From: Bin76 sp965209025 | GTDB lineage: Bacteria > Actinomycetota > Acidimicrobiia > Spongiisociales > ZC4RG35 | Assembly: GCA_965209025.1 (NCBI GenBank) | Contig: OZ242375.1 | Span: forward strand, 1,426,001 to 1,490,000 | DNA length: 64,000 nucleotides | Reading direction: 5' to 3' | In this document: positions 55,496-63,702 of the stretch, piece by piece | How the letters are laid out: every line of letters begins with the position of its first letter | How positions within the stretch are numbered: position 1 is the first letter of the stretch | Made by a program: the position numbers and the translations under genes | The notes under the pieces: generated by a model | What the model saw: the letters and a program-made list of their open reading frames with translations, nothing else | Told to the model about the DNA's origin: nothing | The model's database searches: none

Positions 55496-55983
55496 TCAAT
55501 TGCCTCTTCTGAAACTAGGAGGGGATAACCAGCGGCCCATCTAGGCCTTGTATTCCTCATATTCATCGCCGAACTCCCGGGACAGGTAGGGCTCCTCGTA
55601 GAAACGCACGAACACCGAGAAGAAGACGAACAGGAAGATCCCGTACCCCACCAGGATGATTGACCCGAACAGCATGGCCCATCCTGCCACCAGGGTGACC
55701 AAACCAATGTACGTAGGGTTCCGGGAGTAGCGGTACGGGCCCCGTATCACGGGTCGCTTCGGCGCGTCGATGGGAAGGGGGCGTTCCTTTTCCGAATGCC
55801 GTATAGTCCCATGCGTATTGGACATAGAGTGCCGCGCCGATCACCATCAGGCACCACGGCCAGCACCATCAGCGTCCCAGACGTCGGACCCCGGCCCTTC
55901 ACCAGCCGGGCCGGGACCACACCCCCGACCGCACCGCGGCACCACCAGGGGGTGAATGCCGCGGCCTTCAGATATAGCTTCAT
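55496..55983 (-). pseudogene. Isoprenylcysteine methyltransferase-like gene, degraded copy
   Basis: A broken paralogue of the gene at 57573-58046. Homology starts at MKLYLKAAAFT (55983), moves to another frame near VIGAALYVQYAWDYTAFGKG, and shifts again to GPYRYSRNPTYIGLVTLVAG through EFGDEYEEYKA. There a TAG interrupts what continues as MGRWLSPPS, matching VGRWLPRFS of the intact copy. At least two frameshifts plus one nonsense codon are present. It lies downstream of the sterol methyltransferase gene, in the same orientation as the intact copy. Confidence 0.8.
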
Positions 55984-56251
55984 CCGTGCCAATGCAACCG
56001 CCGCGGGCCCGATCTCCCGGCCGGGACGCCGCCTTCAAACCCGGCCGCGAACTACCAATCGCACGGTGTCAGAGACAAACAAATGTCCTGATTCCATCGA
56101 AATAGCCCGGTCTCCCCCGCGGAGTGACAAGTTCCCGTTCAACCCACACCGTCGATTAAGCCGAGCAAGGAGTTGCTTTTCCAAGTGGATGGGCAGAGAT
56201 CAGTTTGCCTAACGCACCATGGGATCGCGCCCGAGAGAACCGAAGGGAGAT

Positions 56252-57301
56252 TTATCCGAGGGGTTTGCGGGCCAGGAAACAGTACAGCGGCGTGAAGATC
56301 CCGGTTCTCCCGCCCGCGACGTACGCCTTTGCGGTCCGATCCAGCAGCCTGACGATCTCCGCGGAACCCTGGGGAAATATCCTGACCACCTCAGCCGCCT
56401 TGAATACCTTGATGAGCGCCCTGCGACCAAGCGGAATCCGGCGCAGGCCGCTGCCCGCTGTTCTGCGCGAGGTTTCCATTGGCTGGTACCACGGTGTTGT
56501 CTGACCGTTCTCCTCCACAGCCCGGTCGATGCCTTCGACGATCTCGAATCCGGCCGTCACAAGGTCCCGGTTCACCTGGTCCACTGTGGCGATCTCAGGG
56601 AGCGCGATGCCGCGCATCAATTCCTGCTTGATGGCCCGGTGCCGCTTGTCGGCAGGATCGAACCTGTCCGTCATGCACATTTCCTGACCCCAGAACAGGG
56701 CTCCGGGTTTCAGCACCCGGTGGATCTCAGTGAATGCTCCCACCTTGTCCGGCGCATGGCACGTCGACTCGATGGCGTAAGCCCGGTCGAAGGTGTGGTC
56801 CGGAACAGCCCCCATGTCCATGAAACTGCACTCCAGGTAGTCGACCATGTGGTCGAGTCCCGCCTCTGCGTTCAACGACCTCGCCCTGTCAAGCTGAACG
56901 CCACTGCGGTTGACGCCGACGACTCTGACACCGGCCTCACGGACCACGCGGCGCATCGGGCCGCCGATTCCGCAACCAACGTCGACCACGTTCATGCCCT
57001 CGCGCAAGTCCAGTTTGGAGATCATCAGTCGTTGATGCCGGACCTGGGACTCCCCCAGGGTCTCCTGAGGCGAAAGGGGCGCGAAGTGCAGGGACTCACC
57101 CCAGCCGTAGACCATGAACTCATTGCAAAGGTCGTAGTACTCCTCGACCGTTTCGGTGTGGTCGTAACCCCTCCCGTCGGTCTCGACGGCCGACGTTCTG
57201 TCGATCCAGCCGTCGAAGCGTTGCACCCGACGGGCCACGTCCGTCCCGCGGTGCGCGACATGGAGTCCCCTGTACAGGTCGCGGAGTTTCGCCAACATCA
57301 T
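56252..57301 (-). CDS. Sterol C-24 methyltransferase-like protein (ERG6/SMT family)
   Basis: A 349-residue SAM-dependent methyltransferase matching the eukaryotic sterol methyltransferase family along its length. It has the sterol-binding region EFMVYGWGESLHFAP (residues 61-75), SAM motif I NVVDVGCGIGGPMRR (104-118), YAIESTCHAPDK (175-186) and EMCMTDRFDP (207-216). PWYQPMETS (270-278) and the C-terminal IFTPLYCFLARKP (335-347) follow. These are all signature segments of ERG6. The family adds a methyl to the C-24 double bond of a sterol side chain. An in-frame TGA immediately precedes the start, and no clear ribosome site is visible. It is flanked by two copies of an ICMT-like gene. Confidence 0.85.
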   Translation of the reverse strand: MMLAKLRDLYRGLHVAHRGTDVARRVQRFDGWIDRTSAVETDGRGYDHTETVEEYYDLCNEFMVYGWGESLHFAPLSPQETLGESQVRHQRLMISKLDLREGMNVVDVGCGIGGPMRRVVREAGVRVVGVNRSGVQLDRARSLNAEAGLDHMVDYLECSFMDMGAVPDHTFDRAYAIESTCHAPDKVGAFTEIHRVLKPGALFWGQEMCMTDRFDPADKRHRAIKQELMRGIALPEIATVDQVNRDLVTAGFEIVEGIDRAVEENGQTTPWYQPMETSRRTAGSGLRRIPLGRRALIKVFKAAEVVRIFPQGSAEIVRLLDRTAKAYVAGGRTGIFTPLYCFLARKPLG

Positions 57302-57572
57302 TCAGGGAGCAACGAGAGGGTCATTCAATCTAACGGTCGGCCCCGCCACCGGCTGGCCCTGGAGTGGTCACCGCCCCATCTCGACTGCGGACCACACCGG
57401 GGACCCTTGCAGAACACATGGACTGGGGACCTGCCAGGGGCGCCGGACACCCCTTGAGAGCCAAGAAAGAAGTGGATGCGTGAGTGCGTGTCCATCTGTG
57501 TGCCTGCGAGTACCTTCCTGGGCAACACATCATAGGCGTTTCTCAACCATTAGGCGAGATGCCTGCGAACTC

Positions 57573-58046
57573 CTACCTGTGGGAGAAACGGGGTAGCCAG
57601 CGGCCCACCCGAGCCTTGTAGGCATCGTATTCGGCACCGAACTTCCGGGACAGGTGCGGCTCTTCGTAGAGGCGCACGAACAAGGAGAAGAAGATGAACA
57701 GGAAGACCCCGCACCACGCCAGGACCACCGATCCGAAGAGTATGGCCCACCCGGCGATCAGAGTTATCAACCCTACGTACATGGGATTTCGGGTGTACCG
57801 GTAAAGACCGCGAACGACCAGTCGCTTCGGCTCGTCGATGGGAGCGGGTGTCCCCTTCCCGAACACCACGAAGTCCCAAACACAACGCAGGTACATGGCC
57901 GCCCCGATGGCCATCAAAGAAACGGCCAGCACCATCAGCGCCCCATCCGCCGGTTCCCGACCCCGAACCAGCAGGGCGGGGACCAGTCCACCGAACCCGC
58001 CCGGCACCACCAGGGTGAACACCGCGGCCTTCACATAGAGCTTCAT
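57573..58046 (-). CDS. Isoprenylcysteine carboxyl methyltransferase-like membrane protein
   Basis: A 157-residue integral membrane protein of the ICMT/phospholipid methyltransferase superfamily. Four hydrophobic segments are visible. The conserved C-terminal signature is VRGLYRYTRNPMYVG, then RLYEEPHLSRKFGAEYDAYK and RVGRWLPRF. This superfamily methylates lipids or prenylated Cys using SAM, and its fold is shared with the sterol reductases ERG4/ERG24, so a lipid role is reasonable. It lies upstream of the sterol methyltransferase gene on the same strand, with a 271-base gap. A degraded copy lies on the other side of that gene. Confidence 0.8.
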   Translation of the reverse strand: MKLYVKAAVFTLVVPGGFGGLVPALLVRGREPADGALMVLAVSLMAIGAAMYLRCVWDFVVFGKGTPAPIDEPKRLVVRGLYRYTRNPMYVGLITLIAGWAILFGSVVLAWCGVFLFIFFSLFVRLYEEPHLSRKFGAEYDAYKARVGRWLPRFSHR

Positions 58047-58097
58047 CCCTCAATTTTACCCCGCCAGACGCCCGATCCCCAGCCCCCAGCGCCGGGT

Positions 58098-59291
58098 TCA
58101 CACCTGGTCGGCAACCACCAGTCGGGCCGTGTCGCGGGCTATTAGGGACTCCTCATCGGTGGGGATAACCCAAATCGGGATCGGACTGCCGTCGGTGGAG
58201 ATGTGCCTCTCTCCCGTCCCGGCATTCCTCGCGGGATCGAGGACCAACCCCATAGACTCCAGGTCACTGATCACCATCCGGCGCACCTCCGGGCTGTTCT
58301 CTCCGATCCCCCCGGAGAAGACCACTCCGTCGCACGGCGCCGCCTGCACCAGGAACGCCCCCAGGTAGCGGCGGATGCGGTGACAGAAGACCTCCACCGC
58401 CAGGGCGGCGGATGCATCCCCGGCCCGGGTGGCCTCGGCCAGCCTCCGGAAGTCCGACGAGATCCCGCTGAGGCCCAGCAGGCCTCCCTCCCTCTCCAGG
58501 CCCCGGCGGATCTCGGATCCCGAAAGTCCCGCTTCCATGAGATGAAACACCACAGCCGGGTCCAGGTCGCCGCTGCGGGTGGCCATCACCAGCCCCTCCA
58601 GGGGAGTCATCCCCATCGAGGTGTCCACGGCCTCGCCCTTCCGCACCGCGCAGGCCGAGGCGCCCGCCCCCAGGTGGAACGTCACCAGGTTGGGGCGGGG
58701 TTTGCCCAGCACAATGGAGGCGCGCTCCACGAGATACCGGTGGCTGATCCCGTGGAAGCCGTAGCGCCTCACGCCGTGGTGGCGCCACCAATGCGCCGGG
58801 ACCGCGTACCGGAAGGCGCGCTCGGGAAGCGTCGAGAAGAAGGCGGTGTCGAAGACCGCTACCCCCACCGCCTCTGCCAGAAGGTCCCCCGCCGCCTCGA
58901 TCCCGGCCCGGTTGGCGGGGTTGTGAAGGGGCGCCAGGGAGTCCAGGGACTCGATCCCCCTCATCACCGCCGGGTCGATGATCACCGACGCCGAGAAGCG
59001 CTCCCCGCCGTGCACCACCCGATGGCCCACCCCCACGATCTCCCGTGAGTCGGTCACCGGTGGGGCCGGCCCCCACTCCGACAGCGCTTCGACTATGCGT
59101 GACACCCCGGAGCGGTAATCCTTCACCGAAGCCTCCACCGCGGTCTCCCAATCCCCCACCCGGTGCCGGTGCCGGGCGCTCGGGATGCCGATCCCTTCAA
59201 TGATCCCCTCTGCCAAAGAGTCGCCCACCTCCACACCGTACAGCTTGTACTTGATTGACGAACTCCCGCAGTTGATGACCAGTATGCGCAT
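58098..59291 (-). CDS. ackA: Acetate kinase
   Basis: A 397-residue ASKHA-fold kinase converting acetyl phosphate plus ADP to acetate plus ATP. It has N7 in LVINCGSSSIKYKL, then GVGHRVVHGGERFS, FDTAFFSTLPERAFRYAVP, YGFHGISHRYL, TFHLGAGASACAV, VDTSMGMTPLEGLVMATRSG and FSGGIGENSPEVRR. ATG 59291 (MRILVINCG) is the conserved start. The usual partner pta (phosphotransacetylase) is not adjacent. The gene sits 34 bases after an acyl-CoA dehydrogenase gene on the same strand, an unusual pairing. Confidence 0.93.
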   Translation of the reverse strand: MRILVINCGSSSIKYKLYGVEVGDSLAEGIIEGIGIPSARHRHRVGDWETAVEASVKDYRSGVSRIVEALSEWGPAPPVTDSREIVGVGHRVVHGGERFSASVIIDPAVMRGIESLDSLAPLHNPANRAGIEAAGDLLAEAVGVAVFDTAFFSTLPERAFRYAVPAHWWRHHGVRRYGFHGISHRYLVERASIVLGKPRPNLVTFHLGAGASACAVRKGEAVDTSMGMTPLEGLVMATRSGDLDPAVVFHLMEAGLSGSEIRRGLEREGGLLGLSGISSDFRRLAEATRAGDASAALAVEVFCHRIRRYLGAFLVQAAPCDGVVFSGGIGENSPEVRRMVISDLESMGLVLDPARNAGTGERHISTDGSPIPIWVIPTDEESLIARDTARLVVADQV

Positions 59292-59325
59292 CGGCCCCAA
59301 CCCTACGGCGTCCCGGCTCGGCTTT

Positions 59326-60447
59326 CTACTTGAGAAGCGGCTCCCGAGGTAACCCCAGCATCCGCTCTCCAATCACATTGAGAAGAATCTGGGAGGTCCC
59401 CCCTCCGATGGTCAGCGCCGGGGAGAACAGGAACCCCCAGTTCCACACATCGGTCTCCTCCCCGAAGGGACCACGGTCGCTAAGCATCCCGTCGGCCCCT
59501 GCCAGGTCCTTGGCCAGGTTCATGATCCGCTGCCCGGCCCGGTCCGCCATCAGCTTCTTGACCTCGGCTATCGCCCCCGGCTCCCGCCCGGCTACCAGGT
59601 CGGTGAGGATCCGCAGACCGATGAGGTGGATGATCTTGTCCTCGGTGTAGAGCCGGGCGAGTTCCTGCCGGTGGGCCTTTCGGTCGACCCCTGCGGCGCG
59701 GGCCCGCTCCAGAAGATCGTGGACGCTGGGCCCCATTCCCCAGATCGCCCCTCCCCCCGAAAGCGCCACCCGCTCGTTGGCAAGGGTGTAGCGGGCCGCC
59801 CGCCATCCGGCGTGGAGTTCGCCCACCACGTTCTCGGCGGGAACCCGGACGTCGGTGAAGAACACCTCGTTGAAATGCCGGTTCCCGGTCATCTCGATTA
59901 TCGGGCGTATCTCGATCCCGGGCTGTTCCATGGGGCAGATGAACCAGGTGATCCCCCGGTGCTTGGGCGCGTCGGGATCGGTCCGGGCCAGAAGCATCCC
60001 GTACCGGGAGACCTCCGCGCCGCTGGTCCAGATCTTCTGGCCGTTGATGACCCATTCGTCTCCGTCCCGTTCGGCGCGGGTCTGGAGGGAAGCCAGGTCG
60101 GAGCCGGAGTTGGGCTCGGAGAACAACTGGCACCACTGCTCCTCCCCGGTGAGAATGGGCCACAGGTGCCGTTCCTGCTGGGAGGAGTTGCCGAAGTTGA
60201 GAAGAGTCGGCGCCGCCCAACCCAGGGCGATAGCGTTGTCCGGGCGGCTCACGCCCGCCGCGGCCAACTCCTCGTCGATAATCAGTTCCTCGAGGACATC
60301 GGCGCCCTGCCCGTACGGCTCGGGGAATCGGGGCTTCACATAACCCGCCCTCGCCAACTGCTCGGGGCTGGGATCGGGATGGTCGGAGAGCCAGTCACGG
60401 ACCCGCAGGCGCCTGGGATCATCGGCCGGGGCCAAAGCGAAATCCAC
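59326..60447 (-). CDS. Acyl-CoA dehydrogenase
   Basis: A 373-residue flavoenzyme. It has LFSEPNSGSDLASLQTRA (FAD contact), VINGQKIWTSGAEVSRYG and MTGNRHFNEVFFTDVRVPAE. The C-terminus is TIGGGTSQILLNVIGERMLG, where Gly replaces the Glu of the common YEGTSEIQ motif. The GTG at 60447 follows an AGGAGAGATAGGA ribosome site; longer readings add 42 unlikely residues. Divergent from the PPOX gene. The substrate is unknown. Confidence 0.87.
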   Translation of the reverse strand: MDFALAPADDPRRLRVRDWLSDHPDPSPEQLARAGYVKPRFPEPYGQGADVLEELIIDEELAAAGVSRPDNAIALGWAAPTLLNFGNSSQQERHLWPILTGEEQWCQLFSEPNSGSDLASLQTRAERDGDEWVINGQKIWTSGAEVSRYGMLLARTDPDAPKHRGITWFICPMEQPGIEIRPIIEMTGNRHFNEVFFTDVRVPAENVVGELHAGWRAARYTLANERVALSGGGAIWGMGPSVHDLLERARAAGVDRKAHRQELARLYTEDKIIHLIGLRILTDLVAGREPGAIAEVKKLMADRAGQRIMNLAKDLAGADGMLSDRGPFGEETDVWNWGFLFSPALTIGGGTSQILLNVIGERMLGLPREPLLK

Positions 60448-60511
60448 TCCTATCTCTCCTTCCTGCGTCGTCCGTCTCCGTCGCTGGTGATTGTAGAGAC
60501 GAAGGAGGAGA

Positions 60512-61024
60512 ATGAAGATGACCGGCCAATCCGCCTCTCCTTCTTCCGCGGGAGGCACAATGGGAGTGTCCACAAGCTACACATCTTCCAGGACCGAGTC
60601 GAGGAGGTGCCTGATCGACGCCGAGGAGATCACCCGACGGCTGACCGAGACCCGGTCGGCCACCCTGGGAACCGTCGACCGCGCCGGCCGGCCCCACCTG
60701 GTCCCGATCGTGTTCGCCTACCGCGACGGGCTCCTCTACACCGCCGTGGACCGCAAGCCCAAGTCAACCCGACATCTCAAACGGCTCCGCAACATCGAGG
60801 CCAACCCCGGTGTCTCGGTGCTCCTGGACCGCTACGACGACGACTGGACCCGGCTGTGGTGGATCAGGATCGACGGCGAGGCGAGGGTGATCGACTCCGG
60901 TCCGGCCTTCAGTGAAGGAATCGCCCTCCTCACCCGCAAGTACCAGACCTATGTCGCCCAGCCTCCACCGGGACCGGTCATAGAGGTCCGGGTCGAGACG
61001 ATCCGGGCCTGGTCGACCACCTGA
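60512..61024 (+). CDS. PPOX-class F420-dependent-type protein
   Basis: A 170-residue split beta-barrel protein of the pyridoxamine-phosphate-oxidase superfamily. The core RSATLGTVDRAGRPHLVPIV, YTAVDRKPKSTRHLKRLRNI and LLDRYDDDWTRLWWIRIDG closely matches the actinobacterial group named probable F420-dependent. The first 30 residues are Ser-rich and unconserved, so the true start may be a downstream codon. The gene is divergent from the acyl-CoA dehydrogenase. Confidence 0.8.
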   Translation: MKMTGQSASPSSAGGTMGVSTSYTSSRTESRRCLIDAEEITRRLTETRSATLGTVDRAGRPHLVPIVFAYRDGLLYTAVDRKPKSTRHLKRLRNIEANPGVSVLLDRYDDDWTRLWWIRIDGEARVIDSGPAFSEGIALLTRKYQTYVAQPPPGPVIEVRVETIRAWSTT

Positions 61025-61097
61025 CATCAACTCGAAACACCCGGGAACTCACGGCAGCACCCCCTGCTGGGGCAGAAGTCAGTTAAGAGTCTGTTAG

Positions 61098-61403
61098 CTA
61101 CTCCGGCAGGCCCTTGGCCATCAGGGGCCTGCAGAAGGAGACCTCCGGTGGCGACGCCAGGAGTTCAGCCATCTCCTCCACCGCTCCGGCAGCCCATTCG
61201 GCGTGGGTTGCCAGCGCCTCCCGGCTGGCATACACCTCGTAGGCCCAGAAGGCGTCAGGGTTGCGGAAGTCGACCTGCCAGGAGAACACCAGCGTCCCCG
61301 CCTCATCCTGCACCCGCTCAAAGTGCTCAGTGAGGCGAGCCTGCAGTTCCTCCCGCCTTCCCTCGGCGGCCACCAGCTTGGCAACAACGGCAATTCGACC
61401 CAC
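61098..61403 (-). CDS. Antibiotic biosynthesis monooxygenase-domain (ABM/YgiN-like) protein
   Basis: A 101-residue dimeric alpha/beta-barrel protein. The GTG start gives VGRIAVVAKLVAAEGRREEL, the usual first strand and helix, then TLVFSWQVDFRNPDAFWAYEVYASREAL. These proteins act as quinol monooxygenases or as simple degradation enzymes. Longer readings from 61514 add a Pro/Arg-rich extension without homology. Downstream is the convergent PPOX gene. Confidence 0.78.
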   Translation of the reverse strand: MGRIAVVAKLVAAEGRREELQARLTEHFERVQDEAGTLVFSWQVDFRNPDAFWAYEVYASREALATHAEWAAGAVEEMAELLASPPEVSFCRPLMAKGLPE

Positions 61404-61558
61404 GAGCCAAAGCCTAGATGACCTTGCCCGCCCTACTTCTGGTTGCCAGTGACCCAACCCGACCGGCGGGGAATTGGCCGGGCACTTTCCTGTTCGGACC
61501 CCCTGCGGGCCCATAAACCCATCCGTTTTTCACACCTTTTTCCTTACACTGCCAGAAA

Positions 61559-62356
61559 ATGCTCGGTTGTTTCTCGCGAAAACTCAATCGTTTCTCGCGA
61601 AATTCGGCTCTAACGCTGGCGGCAATCGTGATGGTTTGCATGGCGCCATTGTCCGGCTTGGCCCTGGCCGACCCGACTCACAATGTTCCCGACGAGTACC
61701 TGGCTGACCTCGAATTGGTACAGGTCCAAGCCCTTCTAGCCGACAAGGGCTTTTACCGGGGACCGGTGGACGGGTTCCAGAGGGAGGAGATGCGTCATGC
61801 CGTCATGGCCTTTCACAAGGCGGCCGATCTGGATCGCGTCCCCACCCTGATGCCCGGTGACATGGAAGTCCTATCGGCATGGGATCCCCAGATTCCGGAC
61901 GCGGCGGATCAGCCCAACAGGGTGGAGGTCGATCTCAAGCGCCAGGTACTGCACCTCGTCGAAGAGGGAAGGGTGGTGGCCACCCTGCCCATATCCAGCG
62001 GGAGCGGAAAGAGGTACTTCAGCAGCGTTCCGGGGTTCGGGTGGGCCTGGGCGTTCACCCCCCAGGGGAGTTTTCGGATTCAGGCGCACATCCCCGGATG
62101 GCGATACGCAGGCCTGGGCGCCTTGTATCGGCCCTGGTATTTCAAGGGAGGGTTCGCCATACATGGCTCGACCAGCGTTCCCTCCTTCCCTGCTTCCTAC
62201 GGGTGCATCAGGGTCACCATCGAGGACGCTGACTGGCTGTCCGAGCGCCTGTCCATCGGGTTCCGGGTCAACGTGAGATACACCATTCCCCGAGAAGATC
62301 CTCCGCCTCCGCCGGTCATGCCGTCCTTCACGCACCCTCCGAGCATGTATTCCTGA
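61559..62356 (+). CDS. Secreted L,D-transpeptidase (YkuD) with peptidoglycan-binding domain
   Basis: A 265-residue cell-wall enzyme. The N-terminus is a signal peptide (basic RKLNRFSR, then ALTLAAIVMVCMAPLSGLALA). A PG_binding_1-like module follows (VQVQALLADKGFYRGPVDG). The YkuD catalytic region has H202 in AIHGSTSVPSFPASYGCIRV with catalytic C216, the HGs...SxGCIR pattern. It forms 3-3 cross-links or anchors proteins in peptidoglycan. The start is kept at 61559 because the full N-terminus is needed for the signal peptide. The first codons contain two direct repeats. Confidence 0.87.
   Translation: MLGCFSRKLNRFSRNSALTLAAIVMVCMAPLSGLALADPTHNVPDEYLADLELVQVQALLADKGFYRGPVDGFQREEMRHAVMAFHKAADLDRVPTLMPGDMEVLSAWDPQIPDAADQPNRVEVDLKRQVLHLVEEGRVVATLPISSGSGKRYFSSVPGFGWAWAFTPQGSFRIQAHIPGWRYAGLGALYRPWYFKGGFAIHGSTSVPSFPASYGCIRVTIEDADWLSERLSIGFRVNVRYTIPREDPPPPPVMPSFTHPPSMYS
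61569..61602. repeat. Two direct copies of a near-palindrome at the start of the L,D-transpeptidase gene
   Basis: GTTTCTCGCGAAA occurs at 61569-61581 and again at 61590-61602, exactly 21 bases apart (two helical turns). Each copy is nearly self-complementary around CGCG. They fall inside the first 15 codons. Spacing and symmetry suggest a protein-binding site, though the repeat also encodes the similar FSRK/FSRN segments. Confidence 0.5.
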
Positions 62357-62499
62357 TCGAGCAACCGAGCACGCCCACGACGGAACCCACCGAGACGGGG
62401 CGCGGCCGGTCACCCATTCATCCTGAGGTCTGATCGAAACAGACCGAGATTTCCGACGCCCGGCGCCGGACCATCATCAAGAAAAGACAACTCGCACGG

Positions 62500-63702
62500 T
62501 CAGGTGGTGAGGATGCAGGCGGAGTTGTTGGCCTGGGCGCCGTACACCTCGGTGATGGCCTTTCGGGCGCCCTCCACCTGGCGGGCGCCGGCCGTTCCGC
62601 GGAGTTGCCAGGTGACCTCCACGATCTGGAGGATGCCCTGGGCCATGGTGGCTTCCCCGAAGGAGGAGAAACCGCCGCTGGGGCACACCGGCAGCCGTCC
62701 CCCCAGCGCGGTCTCGCCCGCGTCCAGGAGTTTCTCCGCCTCGCCCTCCCCGCAGAAGCCCATGGTCTCCAGGTATTGCAACTCGTGCCATGAGGAGTTG
62801 TCGGGAAGTTCCACGAAGTCCATGTCCTCGGGCCCCAGGCCGGCCTGCTCGTAGGCCATCTCCGCGGCCAGCCGGCTCTCCGAGAGCAAAGGCGCGACGG
62901 CGGCACCGTCGGAGGCGGCGGACAGGAGGGGGATGCGGATGGTGGGATCGCCGAACTCGCCAGAGGCCAGAGAGCATGCCGCAACCTTGACAAGCGGGCT
63001 CACTCCCAAACGGCGGGCCTTCTTGTCACTGACCAGCATCACCGCGGCGGCGCCGTCGGAGGTGGCGCAGATCTCCAAGAGGCGGAGTGGATCGCACACC
63101 ATGGGTGAGGCCATCACCTGCTCCAGCGTGAACGCCTTCCGGTACCGGGCGTAGGGATTGAGCGACCCGTGGCGTGAGTTCTTCACCTTCACCTGGGCGA
63201 GGTGCTCCTCGGTTGACCCGTAGGCCTCCATGCGCTTTCGCATCTCCAGCGCCCAGTAGGCGGGATTGGGGACCCCCACCTGCCAGCGCACCATGTCGAC
63301 GGGGGGACGCGGCTCGTCGGCCAGCACCGGCACGCTGGGAAAATAGCCCTTGGGTGACTTGTCCGTCCCGATCACCAGCACCGAGTCGTGCATTCCCGAG
63401 GTGATCATGGCGTACGCCGCCCTCATCAGGGACCCTCCCGAGGCGCAGGCGTTGTTGATGTTGGCGATCGGCACCCCGGTCTCCCCCAACGCGGCGGCGA
63501 TCGTGTTGCCCGACCGCATGCCCGTGGACCCTCCCCACTGCATGGCGCCCGAGACCATCGCCTCCACGTCCGTCCACTCCATGCCGGCGTCGGCCACCGC
63601 CCCCATCGCCACCTCGGCGCCCATCTCGACCCAGCTCTTCTCGGGGAACTTCCCCCAGGGGTGGAGCCCCACGCCGGCCACTATCACATCACTCACCGGC
63701 AT
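62500..63702 (-). CDS. Thiolase-like acyl-CoA protein (SCPx/lipid-transfer type)
   Basis: A 400-residue thiolase-fold protein of the SCPx/lipid-transfer group. Nucleophile C86 lies in NINNACASGGSLMRAAYAM. LLEICATSDGAAAVMLVS, DMDFVELPDNSSWHELQY and VCPSGGFSSFGEATMAQG follow the family layout, where the second catalytic positions differ from classical thiolases. ATG 63702 (MPVSDVIVAGVG) is preferred over the adjacent GTG. It overlaps the DUF35 gene. Such pairs act as retro-aldolases or thiolases on CoA thioesters, including sterol side chains in steroid-degrading actinobacteria. Confidence 0.83.
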   Translation of the reverse strand: MPVSDVIVAGVGLHPWGKFPEKSWVEMGAEVAMGAVADAGMEWTDVEAMVSGAMQWGGSTGMRSGNTIAAALGETGVPIANINNACASGGSLMRAAYAMITSGMHDSVLVIGTDKSPKGYFPSVPVLADEPRPPVDMVRWQVGVPNPAYWALEMRKRMEAYGSTEEHLAQVKVKNSRHGSLNPYARYRKAFTLEQVMASPMVCDPLRLLEICATSDGAAAVMLVSDKKARRLGVSPLVKVAACSLASGEFGDPTIRIPLLSAASDGAAVAPLLSESRLAAEMAYEQAGLGPEDMDFVELPDNSSWHELQYLETMGFCGEGEAEKLLDAGETALGGRLPVCPSGGFSSFGEATMAQGILQIVEVTWQLRGTAGARQVEGARKAITEVYGAQANNSACILTT

